Positions 18,553 through 27,867 of a stretch of DNA of 64,000 bases are shown here, in pieces (position 1 is the stretch's first letter; each line of letters opens with the position of its first letter). The stretch is taken from contig OZ245780.1 of the NCBI GenBank assembly GCA_965227905.1, positions 5,270,001-5,334,000 on the forward strand, written 5' to 3'. Below the pieces are notes generated by a model. It ran no database searches and was not told the DNA's origin. It was given only the letters and a program-made list of their open reading frames with translations. The stretch is from CBDDHT01 sp965227905 (GTDB lineage: Bacteria > Pseudomonadota > Alphaproteobacteria > Rhizobiales > Methyloligellaceae). A program made the translations under genes and the position numbers.

Positions 18553-19304
18553 CCGCGGCAGCGGCGAAGCCATCACCGATCACCATTGCCATGTGGTCGG
18601 GACCGCGCAATCTCTCGACGGCTTTGATGCGGAGTTTCGCCCAGCGAGATGACTGCCAGGCCTGGGACGAACCCTTCTATGCCGCCTATCTCGCAAAGAC
18701 CGGCTTGCCGCATCCCATGCGCGAAACCATTGTCGCTACCGACGAAACGGACCCCGCCATCGTTGCACGGATGTGCCTGGAGCCCGCCAAACGGCCTGCC
18801 CGGGTGTTCTACCAAAAGCAGATGGCGCATCACATGCTGAATGACTTTCCGATCGACTGGATCGATCGTATCGCCAATGCCTTCCTCATAAGGACACCCG
18901 AACGCGTGCTCGCAAGCTATGTTCAGAAGCACGACATACCGCTTGCCGACGAGCTCGGCTTTCACATGCAACATACGCTCTTTCAGAGAGTGGCTGACAG
19001 GATTGGTACAGCGCCACCGGTCGTCGATGCCGAAGACATTCGGTCTGACCCCAAAGGCATGCTATTGGCTTTGTGCGAGGCGCTCGGGCTTTCGTTTGAC
19101 CCGGCAATGCTCTCCTGGCCCTCCGGCCGGCAGCCGGAAGACGGGGTATGGGGCGAGCATTGGTACGATGCTATTTGGCAGTCGCGTGGATTTGCTCCTC
19201 CTGCCGCCCCGCCCTCAGCACTTCCAGATCGACTGGCCCGTATCGCCGATGAAGTCCGCACACCGTATCTTGCTCTGGAAGCATACAAATTGTCGCCGGC
19301 GTAA
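18549..19304 (+). CDS. Sulfotransferase-like P-loop protein
   Basis: A 251-residue protein beginning, after a short tail, with ITIAMWSGPRNLSTALMRSF. This is a P-loop of the type that binds the 5'-phosphosulfate of PAPS in sulfotransferases. Further features are WDEPFYAAYL, VFYQKQMAHHM, and FLIRTPERVLASY with the Arg-x-Pro and Ser expected for the 3'-phosphate site. It is translationally coupled to the class IV aminotransferase. Whether it moves a sulfo group or works differently is unknown. The 3' end abuts a half copy of the hairpin repeat and the convergent yjbQ gene. Confidence 0.75.
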   Translation: MTAAAAKPSPITIAMWSGPRNLSTALMRSFAQRDDCQAWDEPFYAAYLAKTGLPHPMRETIVATDETDPAIVARMCLEPAKRPARVFYQKQMAHHMLNDFPIDWIDRIANAFLIRTPERVLASYVQKHDIPLADELGFHMQHTLFQRVADRIGTAPPVVDAEDIRSDPKGMLLALCEALGLSFDPAMLSWPSGRQPEDGVWGEHWYDAIWQSRGFAPPAAPPSALPDRLARIADEVRTPYLALEAYKLSPA

Positions 19305-19319
19305 GGCTTTTTCAGAAAT

Positions 19320-19340
19320 CCTGAGACCGGCCCGCTCCCC
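19320..19340. repeat. Half copy of the hairpin repeat
   Basis: The segment CCTGAGACCGGCCCGCTCCC closely matches the left outer arm of the copy at 13281-13374 (CCTGAAGCCGGCCCGCTCCC). No matching right arm follows; the sequence runs into the end of yjbQ. It is again located between convergent genes, so it is probably a remnant of the same repeat family. Confidence 0.65.
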
Positions 19341-19795
19341 TAAGTTCCGAGATAGTGAAGCGCAATGCGGCGTTGATGGGGGCGGTCACGATGCTCGATC
19401 AGATAGAGCCCTTGCCATGTTCCGAAAACAGGCTCGCCAGCCCGAACCGGGATCGCAAGGCTTGTCTCCGTCAACATGCCCTTGATATGGGCCGGCATAT
19501 CGTCCGGCCCTTCGGTGGCATGGACATAGGACCCACCTCTCGGTGCCAGGCGCTCAAGCGCGTCGGCCAGATCGGTTCGCACATCGGGATCCGCGTTCTC
19601 CTGGATTGTCAGCGATGCCGACGTATGGCGCACAAAGACGGTCAACAACCCTGTCTCCGCACCAACAGACGCCAGCCAATCCCTGAGCTTGCCGGTCAGT
19701 TCCGTGAAACCAGGGCCGCGCGTACCAATTGTGAGTTCATGCATCGCTTGAGATAAACCGGTTTGAAGCGTCTGGTTGTCTGACTGGGAGCTCAT
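19340..19795 (-). CDS. yjbQ: YjbQ / UPF0047 family protein
   Basis: A 151-residue protein of the UPF0047 family, sometimes called secondary thiamine-phosphate synthase because members can supply that activity at low level. The conserved core is LLTVFVRHTSASLTIQENAD, then SYVHATEGPDDMPAHIKGML and the C-terminal GTWQGLYLIEHRDRPHQRRI. The His residues of these segments form the family's metal and phosphate site. Translation may start at 19795 or at the Met in front of HELTIGTRGPGF (19744). It is convergent with the sulfotransferase-like gene. Physiological role unknown. Confidence 0.9.
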   Translation of the reverse strand: MSSQSDNQTLQTGLSQAMHELTIGTRGPGFTELTGKLRDWLASVGAETGLLTVFVRHTSASLTIQENADPDVRTDLADALERLAPRGGSYVHATEGPDDMPAHIKGMLTETSLAIPVRAGEPVFGTWQGLYLIEHRDRPHQRRIALHYLGT

Positions 19796-19911
19796 GGTTC
19801 AATGATCATGCCGATGATGTTAAAGAAGAAGACTTGTCGCCTCGCGCCAAAAGCGCCAAGCCTCCCACCATGTAATTCATACACATCACGACGCAAGAGT
19901 CAGATCTCTCA

Positions 19912-20847
19912 ATGACGGATTCGCCATTCGACCCAAGCCTGATCACGAAGGAAACAAAGGCAATCAATCGCGCCGTTATCGAGGCCTTGAGGGACTATGA
20001 TCCATGGGCACAGCCGATCGAAGAAACGCGCGCAATTCGCGCGCGGGGCGACGGTCCGTTTCCGAGAGCCCCTTCAAGCGAGCGTGCGCAGACAGTTCAG
20101 ATCTCGGGTGACAACGGGTCGATCGGTCTTCGGATCATTGCGCCGGAACACCCGCTTGGCGTCTACCTGCATATTCACGGCGGAGGCTGGGTCTTCGGGG
20201 CGGCAGACGCTCAGGACCCACGTCTGGAACATTTGGCTGATGTCTGTGGCCTGGCCTGCGTCAGCGTCGAATATCGTCTCGCCCCTGAACATCCCTTTCC
20301 GGCAGCACTGGACGATTGCGAGACAGCCGCTCTGTGGCTGATCGATGTCGCGATGAATCGCTTTGGAACGGAAAGACTGTTTATCGGAGGAGAATCCGCC
20401 GGCGCCCATCTCTCTGTTTTGACGCTCCTGAGACTGCGGGACCGGGATGCAAGTTGTCGGTTCGTCGGCGCCGACCTCAATGCCGGCATGTATGACCTTT
20501 CAATGACACCGAGCGTACGAAGCGCAAAAGGCGAGCGATTGATTCTTAACAAGAGCGACATCGAACGTTTCGTTTCTCACTTCACTCCACTCGATCTGGA
20601 GCGTGACGACCCGTCCGTATCGCCGCTTTTTGCCGACCTTCATGATCTACCGCCGGCGATCTTCACAGTGGGAACCAATGACCCACTTCTCGATGACTCG
20701 CTCTTTATGGCGCAGCGCTGGGAAGCGGCAGGAAACCGGGCTGAACTATCGATAGGGGCAGGTGGAGCCCATGTCTTCACAGCCTTCTCCGGACACCTCT
20801 CCCGACATGCCTTGAATCGCATCGATTCCTTTCTCAAGGCACTCTGA
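19912..20847 (+). CDS. Alpha/beta hydrolase, hormone-sensitive-lipase family esterase
   Basis: A 311-residue cytoplasmic esterase of the HSL family (bacterial esterase family IV). It has HGGGW forming the oxyanion hole (89-93), SVEYRLAPEHPFPAALDD, the nucleophile motif GESAG with Ser162, and the late acid and His in GTNDPLLDDS and GGAHVFTAF. Members cleave short-chain acyl esters; the natural substrate is not evident. The gene stands alone between yjbQ (divergent) and the PodJ-like gene. Confidence 0.88.
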   Translation: MTDSPFDPSLITKETKAINRAVIEALRDYDPWAQPIEETRAIRARGDGPFPRAPSSERAQTVQISGDNGSIGLRIIAPEHPLGVYLHIHGGGWVFGAADAQDPRLEHLADVCGLACVSVEYRLAPEHPFPAALDDCETAALWLIDVAMNRFGTERLFIGGESAGAHLSVLTLLRLRDRDASCRFVGADLNAGMYDLSMTPSVRSAKGERLILNKSDIERFVSHFTPLDLERDDPSVSPLFADLHDLPPAIFTVGTNDPLLDDSLFMAQRWEAAGNRAELSIGAGGAHVFTAFSGHLSRHALNRIDSFLKAL

Positions 20848-21054
20848 CCGGTTCATTCCGAAACACTCGTTTACGTAATATTTACCGCACCCTGGAAGGC
20901 TGAGCATAGGAATTTAGCCTTAGCCGCCAAGTGCGCCGAAGACCCGGTGCGCGCATGTCGGTCCGGTTTCGGCAGCCCGGACGGCAGCGTGAAACAACCG
21001 TCGGCGTGTCGCGCGATCGCTCCTATCGGTTCGATCCGCATCGAGGGAAAAAGA

Positions 21055-24000
21055 ATGACGAACAACCCGCACTGGCACGAGCAACCGGTGGCCTACCGGA
21101 CAGACCCAGCGATGCCCGGAGCGGTAGCCGACCGCCTCGAGCCGCCAGCCCTGCAGATTGCAATGTCAGACCGACCGGAAAAACCGATGTCTCCCCAAAA
21201 TCAGGATCGCCCGGGCGGCGATGGTCCGCGCGGTGTCGAAGATATGCTGCAGAAGATCTGCGACAAGATCGACGACAACGAAAAACGCTATGGCAGCGCG
21301 CTCGACGAACTCCATACACGCCTCGATACGCTTTCCGGTAGCGACGATCCGGCGGTTCCCGTTCAGGAACCCGTTACGCCGCAGGTCCAAGCCTATGACG
21401 CACCGGTTGCCGAAGCACCAGAAGCGCTCGCCTCGAACCCCAGCGACCCAACCAACACACCCGCTCCAGGTTTCGATGACGTGCCAACCGAAGGGCCGAG
21501 AGACAAGCAAGATACCTTCGAAGAAATCGAGCGCCGCGTCATGGAGTTCGCCGAGGGGACGAAACCGACGACCGCGACTGTGGATACACCTATGGATTTC
21601 GACTCGCGATTCCGGGATATCAGCGCCGAACTGGAAGATTCTCTTGCTCCGGCATCGGGAGAAGAGGTGTTCGAGACCGCCGACGTTTCTATAGAACCGC
21701 AGCAGTCGCCGCCTCAAGCCGAACGGAACGACTTTGGGCAAGCGCATGCAGAACCGCAGGTTTTTGCAAATCACACAGACATTGAACAACAGCAGGTCTC
21801 ACCTGTTATCGGACAAGACTATCCGAGCGAAGGCCTGCAATCCATTGAAGCGACGCTGGCGAATCTCTCCGGCTATTTCGAGCGTGCAGAGAGCCAGTTC
21901 GGACGTTTGGACTCAATTGAGGATCATCTCAACCGCCTTGCGCAAACAATGCAGGCCGCAGCGCCTCAGGTCGAGCAGGCAGCCCGTCAAGCGGCCCAGG
22001 AAGTCATGCAGTCGATTGGCGACGAAGGCGGTCAGACTGAGACGATGCGCCGGCTGGATGCGATCGAGGCCAACTTACGCGTGATCAATGAGCGTTCCGA
22101 GCAAATGGATTCGCGGACCGTCGATGCCCTGACTTCGATGAACCATACGATTAGCGCACTAAGCGATCATGTATCCGGCAATCGGCCGGTCTCACCCGAG
22201 CACGGCTATGCGCACGATGCCGCGGCAACTGCCGCGCCAGCTCCGCATATGGACATGCCGCAGGGAGAGCAAGCATTCGTGGCTCAACCCGAAGTTCCAC
22301 ATCCACACCTCGATGACGTAACGCCCGAAGCAATGGCCGATCCTACGATGGATGCCAGCTATGAGCCGGTTCCGCATCAGCAACCGATCGCCGATGATGA
22401 GTTTGCTGAAGTTCGTATTACTCATGGCGCGCCTGAGGGGCCCCAGCCAGCGCCAGACATGTCTGCTTTAGGATCGGAACTACCAGATTATCAGCCTATG
22501 TCCGGGGTTCCAGGCGCCCCATCGGGAGCGCCGGGTGTTCATCCTGCAGCCGCTCCGCAAGGGCACTATCCCGAAGCGCCTCAAAACAATGCCAATGACT
22601 TTCTCGCGGCAGCGCGGCGCGCAGCACAGGCGGCAGCGCATCAGCCGGATGAACCGGCCGAGTCAAAGAGCTTCTTCAGCCGGTTCCGCCGCAAGGCCAA
22701 GAGCCCGAAGGACCCGCAAGCTGCAGAAACCAATAGGCCGAAGCCGCTCCTGGTCTTTGCTGCCCTGCTCCTCCTGGTCGTATCGGCGGTCCTGCTCTAC
22801 GGCCGCTTGATGAATAAGCCGGGTGGAACCGTAACCGGTTTCTTCGAACGCAATTCCTCCCCTGTATCGACGCCGCGGGCGAAGATGTCTTCCAAACTCA
22901 GTCTGGATCCGAAGTCGGACCAGAGCCGGGCAAGCGTTGTGGTGCCGAACTTGACACCGGCCATGCCAACAGAGGAACGCGAGGATCTCAGACCCCGCCG
23001 CGGCGGTGAAGATCAACTCGTCGCACCACGAACAACGCCGACAAGTCCCTATTTACGACAGAAGCCGACAGCAAGCGATGCGACGGCTTCTCCGTCATCG
23101 CGTACCTTCACACCTGGCCAATCCGTGGCGCTCCCTTCGAACGTCCAGGCCAAGCGTGCCTCTTTGACCCCGCGCGTTCTCACACAACCCAAATCTGCGC
23201 CGATTGTCGAGGCAGCGCCTCATACCGAGCCCAAAGCCCCGGTCCGCAAGGTTGCAATGCCGCCTGCTGCCATCGGCCCGATCTCGCTTCGGACTGCGGC
23301 CGCGAATGGGAACGCACAGGCACAGTTCGAAGTCGCCAACCGGTATGCCAAAGGTCATGGCGTCAAGAAAGACTATGAGAAATCATGGCGCTGGTATCAC
23401 CATGCGGCCGCTCAAAGCTTCGCACCGGCACAATACATGCTGGCGGCCCTGTATGAGCGCGGTCTGGGTACCAAGCGCGACCTTGAGCAGGCGAAGGCCT
23501 GGTATGGGCGCGCCTCGGACCTCGGTAATGTGAAAGCAATGCATAATCTTGCCGTGATGCATACCGGACGCGACGGCAAGCCCGCTGACTATTCGAAAGC
23601 CGGAAAATGGTTCGCCAAAGCCGCAGCTCACGGACTCGCCGACAGCCAGTTCAATCTTGGCATTCTCTATGAGAACGGGCTGGGTGTTTCAAAGAGCATG
23701 ACGGAAGCCTACAAATGGTTTGCTCTTGCCGCCAACCGTGGCGACAAAGAAGCTGGAAAGCGCCGCGATCTCGTCAAGCTCCAGTTCGAACCGGCCGTTC
23801 TTGCGAAAGCGGAACAAACGGTCCGCAATTGGAAAGCCGCACCGGTGAACAAGGCTGCAAACCGAATCTACAAATCCGAAGCAGCCTGGGCACCGCCCGG
23901 CCCCGGCGCAAAAGCCGAGCCCAAATCTTCGCCGCAAGTTGCAAAGGCACAGAAGCTATTGAACAAGCTCGGTTACACAGCCGGTCCGGCAGACGGAGTC

Positions 24001-24114
24001 ATGGGCCCGAAAACCACAAGTGCCATCAAGGATTTCCAGATGCGTTCCGGTCTTGATGCCACCGGCGCCGTCAATCATGAGCTTCTCTCCCATCTGGAAG
24101 CGCTGACCGGCTAA
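21055..24114 (+). CDS. PodJ-like Sel1-repeat membrane protein with peptidoglycan-binding domain
   Basis: A 1019-residue protein. Residues 1-560 form a long, acidic, low-complexity cytoplasmic part with coiled-coil segments. A single membrane span follows at about 563-583 (LLVFAALLLLVVSAVLLYG), then a Pro/Thr-rich linker, four Sel1-type repeats (about 745-890; e.g. AQFEVANRYAKGHGVKKDYE) and a C-terminal peptidoglycan-binding domain (LLNKLGYTAGPADGVMG). This order is that of PodJ-like polarity factors that organise a cell pole in Caulobacter and Rhizobiales. The ATG at 21055 has GAGGG 9 bases upstream; the frame extends to 20947 without support. Confidence 0.8.
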   Translation: MTNNPHWHEQPVAYRTDPAMPGAVADRLEPPALQIAMSDRPEKPMSPQNQDRPGGDGPRGVEDMLQKICDKIDDNEKRYGSALDELHTRLDTLSGSDDPAVPVQEPVTPQVQAYDAPVAEAPEALASNPSDPTNTPAPGFDDVPTEGPRDKQDTFEEIERRVMEFAEGTKPTTATVDTPMDFDSRFRDISAELEDSLAPASGEEVFETADVSIEPQQSPPQAERNDFGQAHAEPQVFANHTDIEQQQVSPVIGQDYPSEGLQSIEATLANLSGYFERAESQFGRLDSIEDHLNRLAQTMQAAAPQVEQAARQAAQEVMQSIGDEGGQTETMRRLDAIEANLRVINERSEQMDSRTVDALTSMNHTISALSDHVSGNRPVSPEHGYAHDAAATAAPAPHMDMPQGEQAFVAQPEVPHPHLDDVTPEAMADPTMDASYEPVPHQQPIADDEFAEVRITHGAPEGPQPAPDMSALGSELPDYQPMSGVPGAPSGAPGVHPAAAPQGHYPEAPQNNANDFLAAARRAAQAAAHQPDEPAESKSFFSRFRRKAKSPKDPQAAETNRPKPLLVFAALLLLVVSAVLLYGRLMNKPGGTVTGFFERNSSPVSTPRAKMSSKLSLDPKSDQSRASVVVPNLTPAMPTEEREDLRPRRGGEDQLVAPRTTPTSPYLRQKPTASDATASPSSRTFTPGQSVALPSNVQAKRASLTPRVLTQPKSAPIVEAAPHTEPKAPVRKVAMPPAAIGPISLRTAAANGNAQAQFEVANRYAKGHGVKKDYEKSWRWYHHAAAQSFAPAQYMLAALYERGLGTKRDLEQAKAWYGRASDLGNVKAMHNLAVMHTGRDGKPADYSKAGKWFAKAAAHGLADSQFNLGILYENGLGVSKSMTEAYKWFALAANRGDKEAGKRRDLVKLQFEPAVLAKAEQTVRNWKAAPVNKAANRIYKSEAAWAPPGPGAKAEPKSSPQVAKAQKLLNKLGYTAGPADGVMGPKTTSAIKDFQMRSGLDATGAVNHELLSHLEALTG

Positions 24115-24304
24115 TACCTGCGACGGCGATCAAATCTCAAACGGGAATCTGCGGTTTCGCGCCTTGATGCATTGACAGGACGCGCGCGCGGGCGTTTAAG
24201 GATACACGTTTCGCTGCATCGCAACATCGCACGACGTTCATTCCAGCGACGGTTCTATTGTCATCGGCTTGTTTGACCGAGCCGCGCGCCTTTTCGGATT
24301 CGCA

Positions 24305-25243
24305 ATGCTTCAGATTTATCTGCCCATCGCCGAGATATCGGTGAACATCGCTCTCATTTTCGGAATGGGTGCTGCGGTCGGATTCTTATCTGGCATGTTC
24401 GGCGTGGGCGGTGGCTTCCTTATGACGCCATTGTTGATTTTCAACGGAATTCCGCCGGCTGTCGCCGTTGCGACCGAGGCCAACCAGATCGTTGCATCGT
24501 CGGTTTCAGGTGCACTTGCACAATGGCGGCGCGGAAATGTCGACATCAAAATGGGCACAGTCCTGCTCCTTGGCGGTGTCTGCGGCTCGTTTCTTGGCGT
24601 CGAGGTTGTGCGATTGCTGAGGGAAATCGGTCAGGTCGACCTGATGATTTCACTCTCCTACGTGACTTTTCTCGGCATAATCGGCGGTTTGATGCTGGTT
24701 GAAAGCCTGAGAGCCATGCGCAAGGCGAAATCGGGCGGACCGGTTTCCATGCGCCGCCCCGGCCAGCACAATTGGATCCACGGCCTGCCGTTTAAAATGC
24801 GCTTTAAGCGCTCAAAACTCTATATCAGTGCGATTCCACCATTTCTGATTGGCGCTTTTGTCGGCATTCTCGCGGCGATCATGGGTGTGGGTGGCGGGTT
24901 CATTATGGTTCCGGCCATGATCTACCTCCTCCGCGTTCCAACGAACGTGGTTATCGGCACATCCTTGTTTCAGATCATCTTCGTCACGTCGCTTGTCACC
25001 GTACTGCATGCAACCACGAACCAGACCGTCGATGCCGTCCTTGCTCTGGTGCTGATGTTTGGTGGCGTGATCGGCGCCCAGTTTGGAGCAAGTGCCGGTC
25101 AAAAACTGAAAGGCGAGCAACTGCGGGCACTTCTGGCCATCATGGTCCTTGCCGTTTGTGTACGCATGGCGCTCGGGCTGGTGCTTGAGCCGGATGACGT
25201 GTTCAGCGTCAGTCCGTTGTTCAGCGGCGGAGGAGGACACTGA
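24305..25243 (+). CDS. TauE/SafE family anion exporter
   Basis: A 312-residue membrane protein with about eight spans and two copies of the family's glycine-rich motif: GFLSGMFGVGGGFLMTPLLI near the start and GILAAIMGVGGGFIMVPAMI in the second half. Members export sulfite, sulfoacetate or related anions. The ATG at 24305 is chosen although no strong ribosome site is visible; a TTG at 24269 is possible. The next gene begins one base after the stop behind AGGAGGA, and this pair is conserved in alphaproteobacteria, so the two products probably act together. Confidence 0.88.
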   Translation: MLQIYLPIAEISVNIALIFGMGAAVGFLSGMFGVGGGFLMTPLLIFNGIPPAVAVATEANQIVASSVSGALAQWRRGNVDIKMGTVLLLGGVCGSFLGVEVVRLLREIGQVDLMISLSYVTFLGIIGGLMLVESLRAMRKAKSGGPVSMRRPGQHNWIHGLPFKMRFKRSKLYISAIPPFLIGAFVGILAAIMGVGGGFIMVPAMIYLLRVPTNVVIGTSLFQIIFVTSLVTVLHATTNQTVDAVLALVLMFGGVIGAQFGASAGQKLKGEQLRALLAIMVLAVCVRMALGLVLEPDDVFSVSPLFSGGGGH

Positions 25244-25244
25244 T

Positions 25245-26054
25245 ATGACCTCTTCGCATCGCTTTATTCCGCTTGCTCTCGTCCTGTGCACCTGTCTTGC
25301 CGGTTCTGCCATGGCGCAAGACAAGCCTGCAGCCGAGTCGAGCGTGCCAGAAGCCATCAGTTCGGACCTATCCTCACGCGATATCGCAATTCAATCGAAC
25401 TTCACCGGCGCTCGTCTGGTCGTTTTTGGAACAGTCGAGCATTCAAAGCAGGACGCATCGGAATCGGGCATATATGACATTGCTGTTGTTGTACGCGGCC
25501 CGGATAAGACGCTGGTCACCCGGCGGAAGGAACGCACGTTCGGGATCTGGATCAACAGAACGACCGCGACCTTCAACAACATTCCTGGTTTTTATGGCGT
25601 CCTCTCCACCCGGCCATTGGATGAAATCGCCAAGCCGACCACGCTCAATGGCCTTGGGATCGGCTTCGAAAGTCTCAACCTGATCCCCGCAGGTGAGACG
25701 GAAAAGCTCCCTGAGCATAAGGAATTTCGCGACGCTCTTGTCCGCGTTAAAAAGCGCGAAGGGGTGTATCTTGAGGAAAATGTGGGTGTTGCCTTTATTT
25801 CACCCAGCCTGTTCCGCGCCACACTCGATCTGCCGGCAAGCGTACCGGTGGGCGACTACAAGACGACTGTCTACCTCTTTCGCGATGGCAAGCTGTTGGG
25901 TCTGAATTCGTCGGAATTGCGGATTCACAAGGTCGGTTTCGAGCGCTTTGTTTATGCTCTCGCCTTCGATCAACCTCTTATTTACGGCATTCTTGCCGTC
26001 CTTGCCGCGGTCGCATCGGGGTTGATTGCATCGATGATCTTCAAGAAGGATTGA
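25245..26054 (+). CDS. TIGR02186 family membrane-anchored protein
   Basis: A 269-residue protein with a signal peptide (cleavage expected after GSAMA), a periplasmic beta-rich body and one C-terminal span (YGILAVLAAVASGLIASMIF) that leaves a short KKD tail inside. The family is found next to TauE/SafE transporters in alphaproteobacteria. Recognisable parts are RLVVFGTVE, VVVRGPDKTLVTRRKER, and FGIWINR. The start at 25245 follows AGGAGGA 8 bases upstream. Function unknown; a periplasmic accessory to the exporter is likely from the pairing. Confidence 0.85.
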   Translation: MTSSHRFIPLALVLCTCLAGSAMAQDKPAAESSVPEAISSDLSSRDIAIQSNFTGARLVVFGTVEHSKQDASESGIYDIAVVVRGPDKTLVTRRKERTFGIWINRTTATFNNIPGFYGVLSTRPLDEIAKPTTLNGLGIGFESLNLIPAGETEKLPEHKEFRDALVRVKKREGVYLEENVGVAFISPSLFRATLDLPASVPVGDYKTTVYLFRDGKLLGLNSSELRIHKVGFERFVYALAFDQPLIYGILAVLAAVASGLIASMIFKKD

Positions 26055-26083
26055 GCCCGCGGTCCGGGATCATCGAATAGCGG

Positions 26084-26677
26084 CTACCGCCTTCCGCCAC
26101 TCGGCTCCACCGAGATGTCATTCGGCCAGAATGGATGGGTGGTCAGAGGGAAATTTCTTTTCAATCCTGCGCCAACACGGTCGAGTTCTATCATCGCCAT
26201 TTCGACTGGCCTGATATTTTTTCGCCCGCTCTGACTCAAACGGGCCGACACCGAACCGAAAGTATGGATATAGGCCTTTAAGTAGGCCTTCTCATGATCG
26301 TTCAGATAGGCGTCATGTTCAACGTGGAGCCAGGCCTCCTCGAATGCCGCGTGTCCATCGCCATGATTGTGTGTCATGTGAAGGAAAAGGGCTTTGGCAA
26401 TCAGCATTTCAGAATCGACCGGGACGAGCGCTTCGATTTTGCCAAACTCGGCCAGTGCTTCCTCATAGGAGCCGTGCGCCGCGAGATCGAGAGCCCGGTT
26501 ATAGAGCCATGACGCTCTTACTGCCCGATAGAGTTTGCTCCACCACGGAAACTGTCGGATCTGCCTGAATGTCGGCGGACACCCGGTCTTCGCACGCTGG
26601 AATGTGGCGTGGTGGTCGTCTGGTATGGCGTGGGTCAAGGCGTGCAATCTCTCGTTGAGCCATCGGTCTGCGACCAC
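26084..26677 (-). CDS. Hypothetical TPR-like protein
   Basis: A 197-residue cytoplasmic protein that I cannot assign. Residues about 60-110 predict paired helices of tetratricopeptide type (LYNRALDLAAHGSYEEALAE), followed by EMLIAKALFLHMTHNHGDGH. The start is uncertain: GTG at 26677 opens the longest frame. It is convergent with the TIGR02186 gene. The nitronate monooxygenase gene 71 bases upstream is on the same strand and may be cotranscribed. Confidence 0.6.
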   Translation of the reverse strand: MVADRWLNERLHALTHAIPDDHHATFQRAKTGCPPTFRQIRQFPWWSKLYRAVRASWLYNRALDLAAHGSYEEALAEFGKIEALVPVDSEMLIAKALFLHMTHNHGDGHAAFEEAWLHVEHDAYLNDHEKAYLKAYIHTFGSVSARLSQSGRKNIRPVEMAMIELDRVGAGLKRNFPLTTHPFWPNDISVEPSGGRR

Positions 26678-26748
26678 GAGAGTAGCAATGAAAGTATTGA
26701 TAGAGCGCTTACACGATGAAGCGGCTGTGTAATGGTGCTGGAATTAGG

Positions 26749-27741
26749 CTATGCGGCAGCGCCTCCGGCCGACAACAATCCCTCGAGACGCTGCCGGATC
26801 AGAGCATCCGCCTCGCTCATGATGCTGTCGATCAGCTGCTGGCATGTGGGTATGTCATTGATGAGCCCGGCGACCATGCCACAGGACCAGACACCGGCAT
26901 CCATATCGCCTTCCATCAGAATTCGTGGATAGACGCCGGCAACCTCGTCCATGATATCTTCGAATGTCAGGTCTTTTCCGAGCGCCTTTTCTTTCTCAAG
27001 GACACGCTCCACGGCAGCATTGTTGAGAACACGCTCGGTATTGCGTAGCGGACGCATGACGAGACGTGTGTCGAGTTCGGAGGCGGCGACGATCGCCTTT
27101 TTGACATTGTCATGAACTGGCGCCTCAACGGTGGCGATGAAGCGGGTTCCCATATTCATGCCTTCGGCACCCATCGCAAGCGACGCGACGAGGCTTCGTC
27201 CGTCGGCCATGCCTCCGGACGACACAAAGGGGATCGAAAGCTCGTCGGCAGCCCGCGGCAGAAGGATCATGTTCGGAACATCGTCCTCACCCGGATGCCC
27301 ACCACACTCGAAACCGTCGACAGAAACTGCATCGCATCCGATCGCCTCGGCCTTTAACGAATGACGAACCGACGTGCATTTGTGGATCACCTTGATACCG
27401 GCATCCTTGAGGTAGGGCAGATAGGGCTCGGGATTGCGCCCCGCCGTCTCGACGATCTTCACGCCACCTTCGATGATCGCTTTGATATAGCCTGGATAGT
27501 CCGGCGTCTTGACGGACGGCAGGAACGTTAAGTTCACGCCGAATGGCTTCTCCGTCAGGTCACGGCACTTAGCAATTTCATTCGCAAGATCTGCAGGCGT
27601 TTTTTGCGTCAGGCCAGTAATGAATCCAAGTCCGCCGGCGTTCGACACCGCCGCCGCCAGTGGTGCGAAGCCAACATAATGCATACCACCCTGGATAATC
27701 GGGTGTTCGATACCGAACAGCTCCGTGATGCGTGTCTTCAT
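26749..27741 (-). CDS. Nitronate monooxygenase family flavoprotein
   Basis: A 330-residue FMN-dependent TIM-barrel protein of the nitronate monooxygenase / 2-nitropropane dioxygenase family. Motifs are IEHPIIQGGMHYVG near residue 11, AVSNAGGLGFI, VDGFECGGHPGE with the FMN-contacting region, PFVSSGGMADGRSLVASLA, and GAEGMNMGTRFIAT. Enzymes of this family oxidise alkyl nitronates or act as enoyl reductases. It is divergent from the molybdenum oxidoreductase gene with only 126 bases between, so a shared regulatory region is likely. Substrate unknown. Confidence 0.88.
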   Translation of the reverse strand: MKTRITELFGIEHPIIQGGMHYVGFAPLAAAVSNAGGLGFITGLTQKTPADLANEIAKCRDLTEKPFGVNLTFLPSVKTPDYPGYIKAIIEGGVKIVETAGRNPEPYLPYLKDAGIKVIHKCTSVRHSLKAEAIGCDAVSVDGFECGGHPGEDDVPNMILLPRAADELSIPFVSSGGMADGRSLVASLAMGAEGMNMGTRFIATVEAPVHDNVKKAIVAASELDTRLVMRPLRNTERVLNNAAVERVLEKEKALGKDLTFEDIMDEVAGVYPRILMEGDMDAGVWSCGMVAGLINDIPTCQQLIDSIMSEADALIRQRLEGLLSAGGAAA

Positions 27742-27867
27742 AGCTGGCGTCTCACTTTCTCGATCTGCCTTCGCTCGAATTCGCTCAGGCGGCGCGTCTT
27801 GACTTGCTTCCCGAATTGACTTTGCCTCTATCGAGGGAATTCACCAAGGTCAAGGAAGCGGCGCAGA

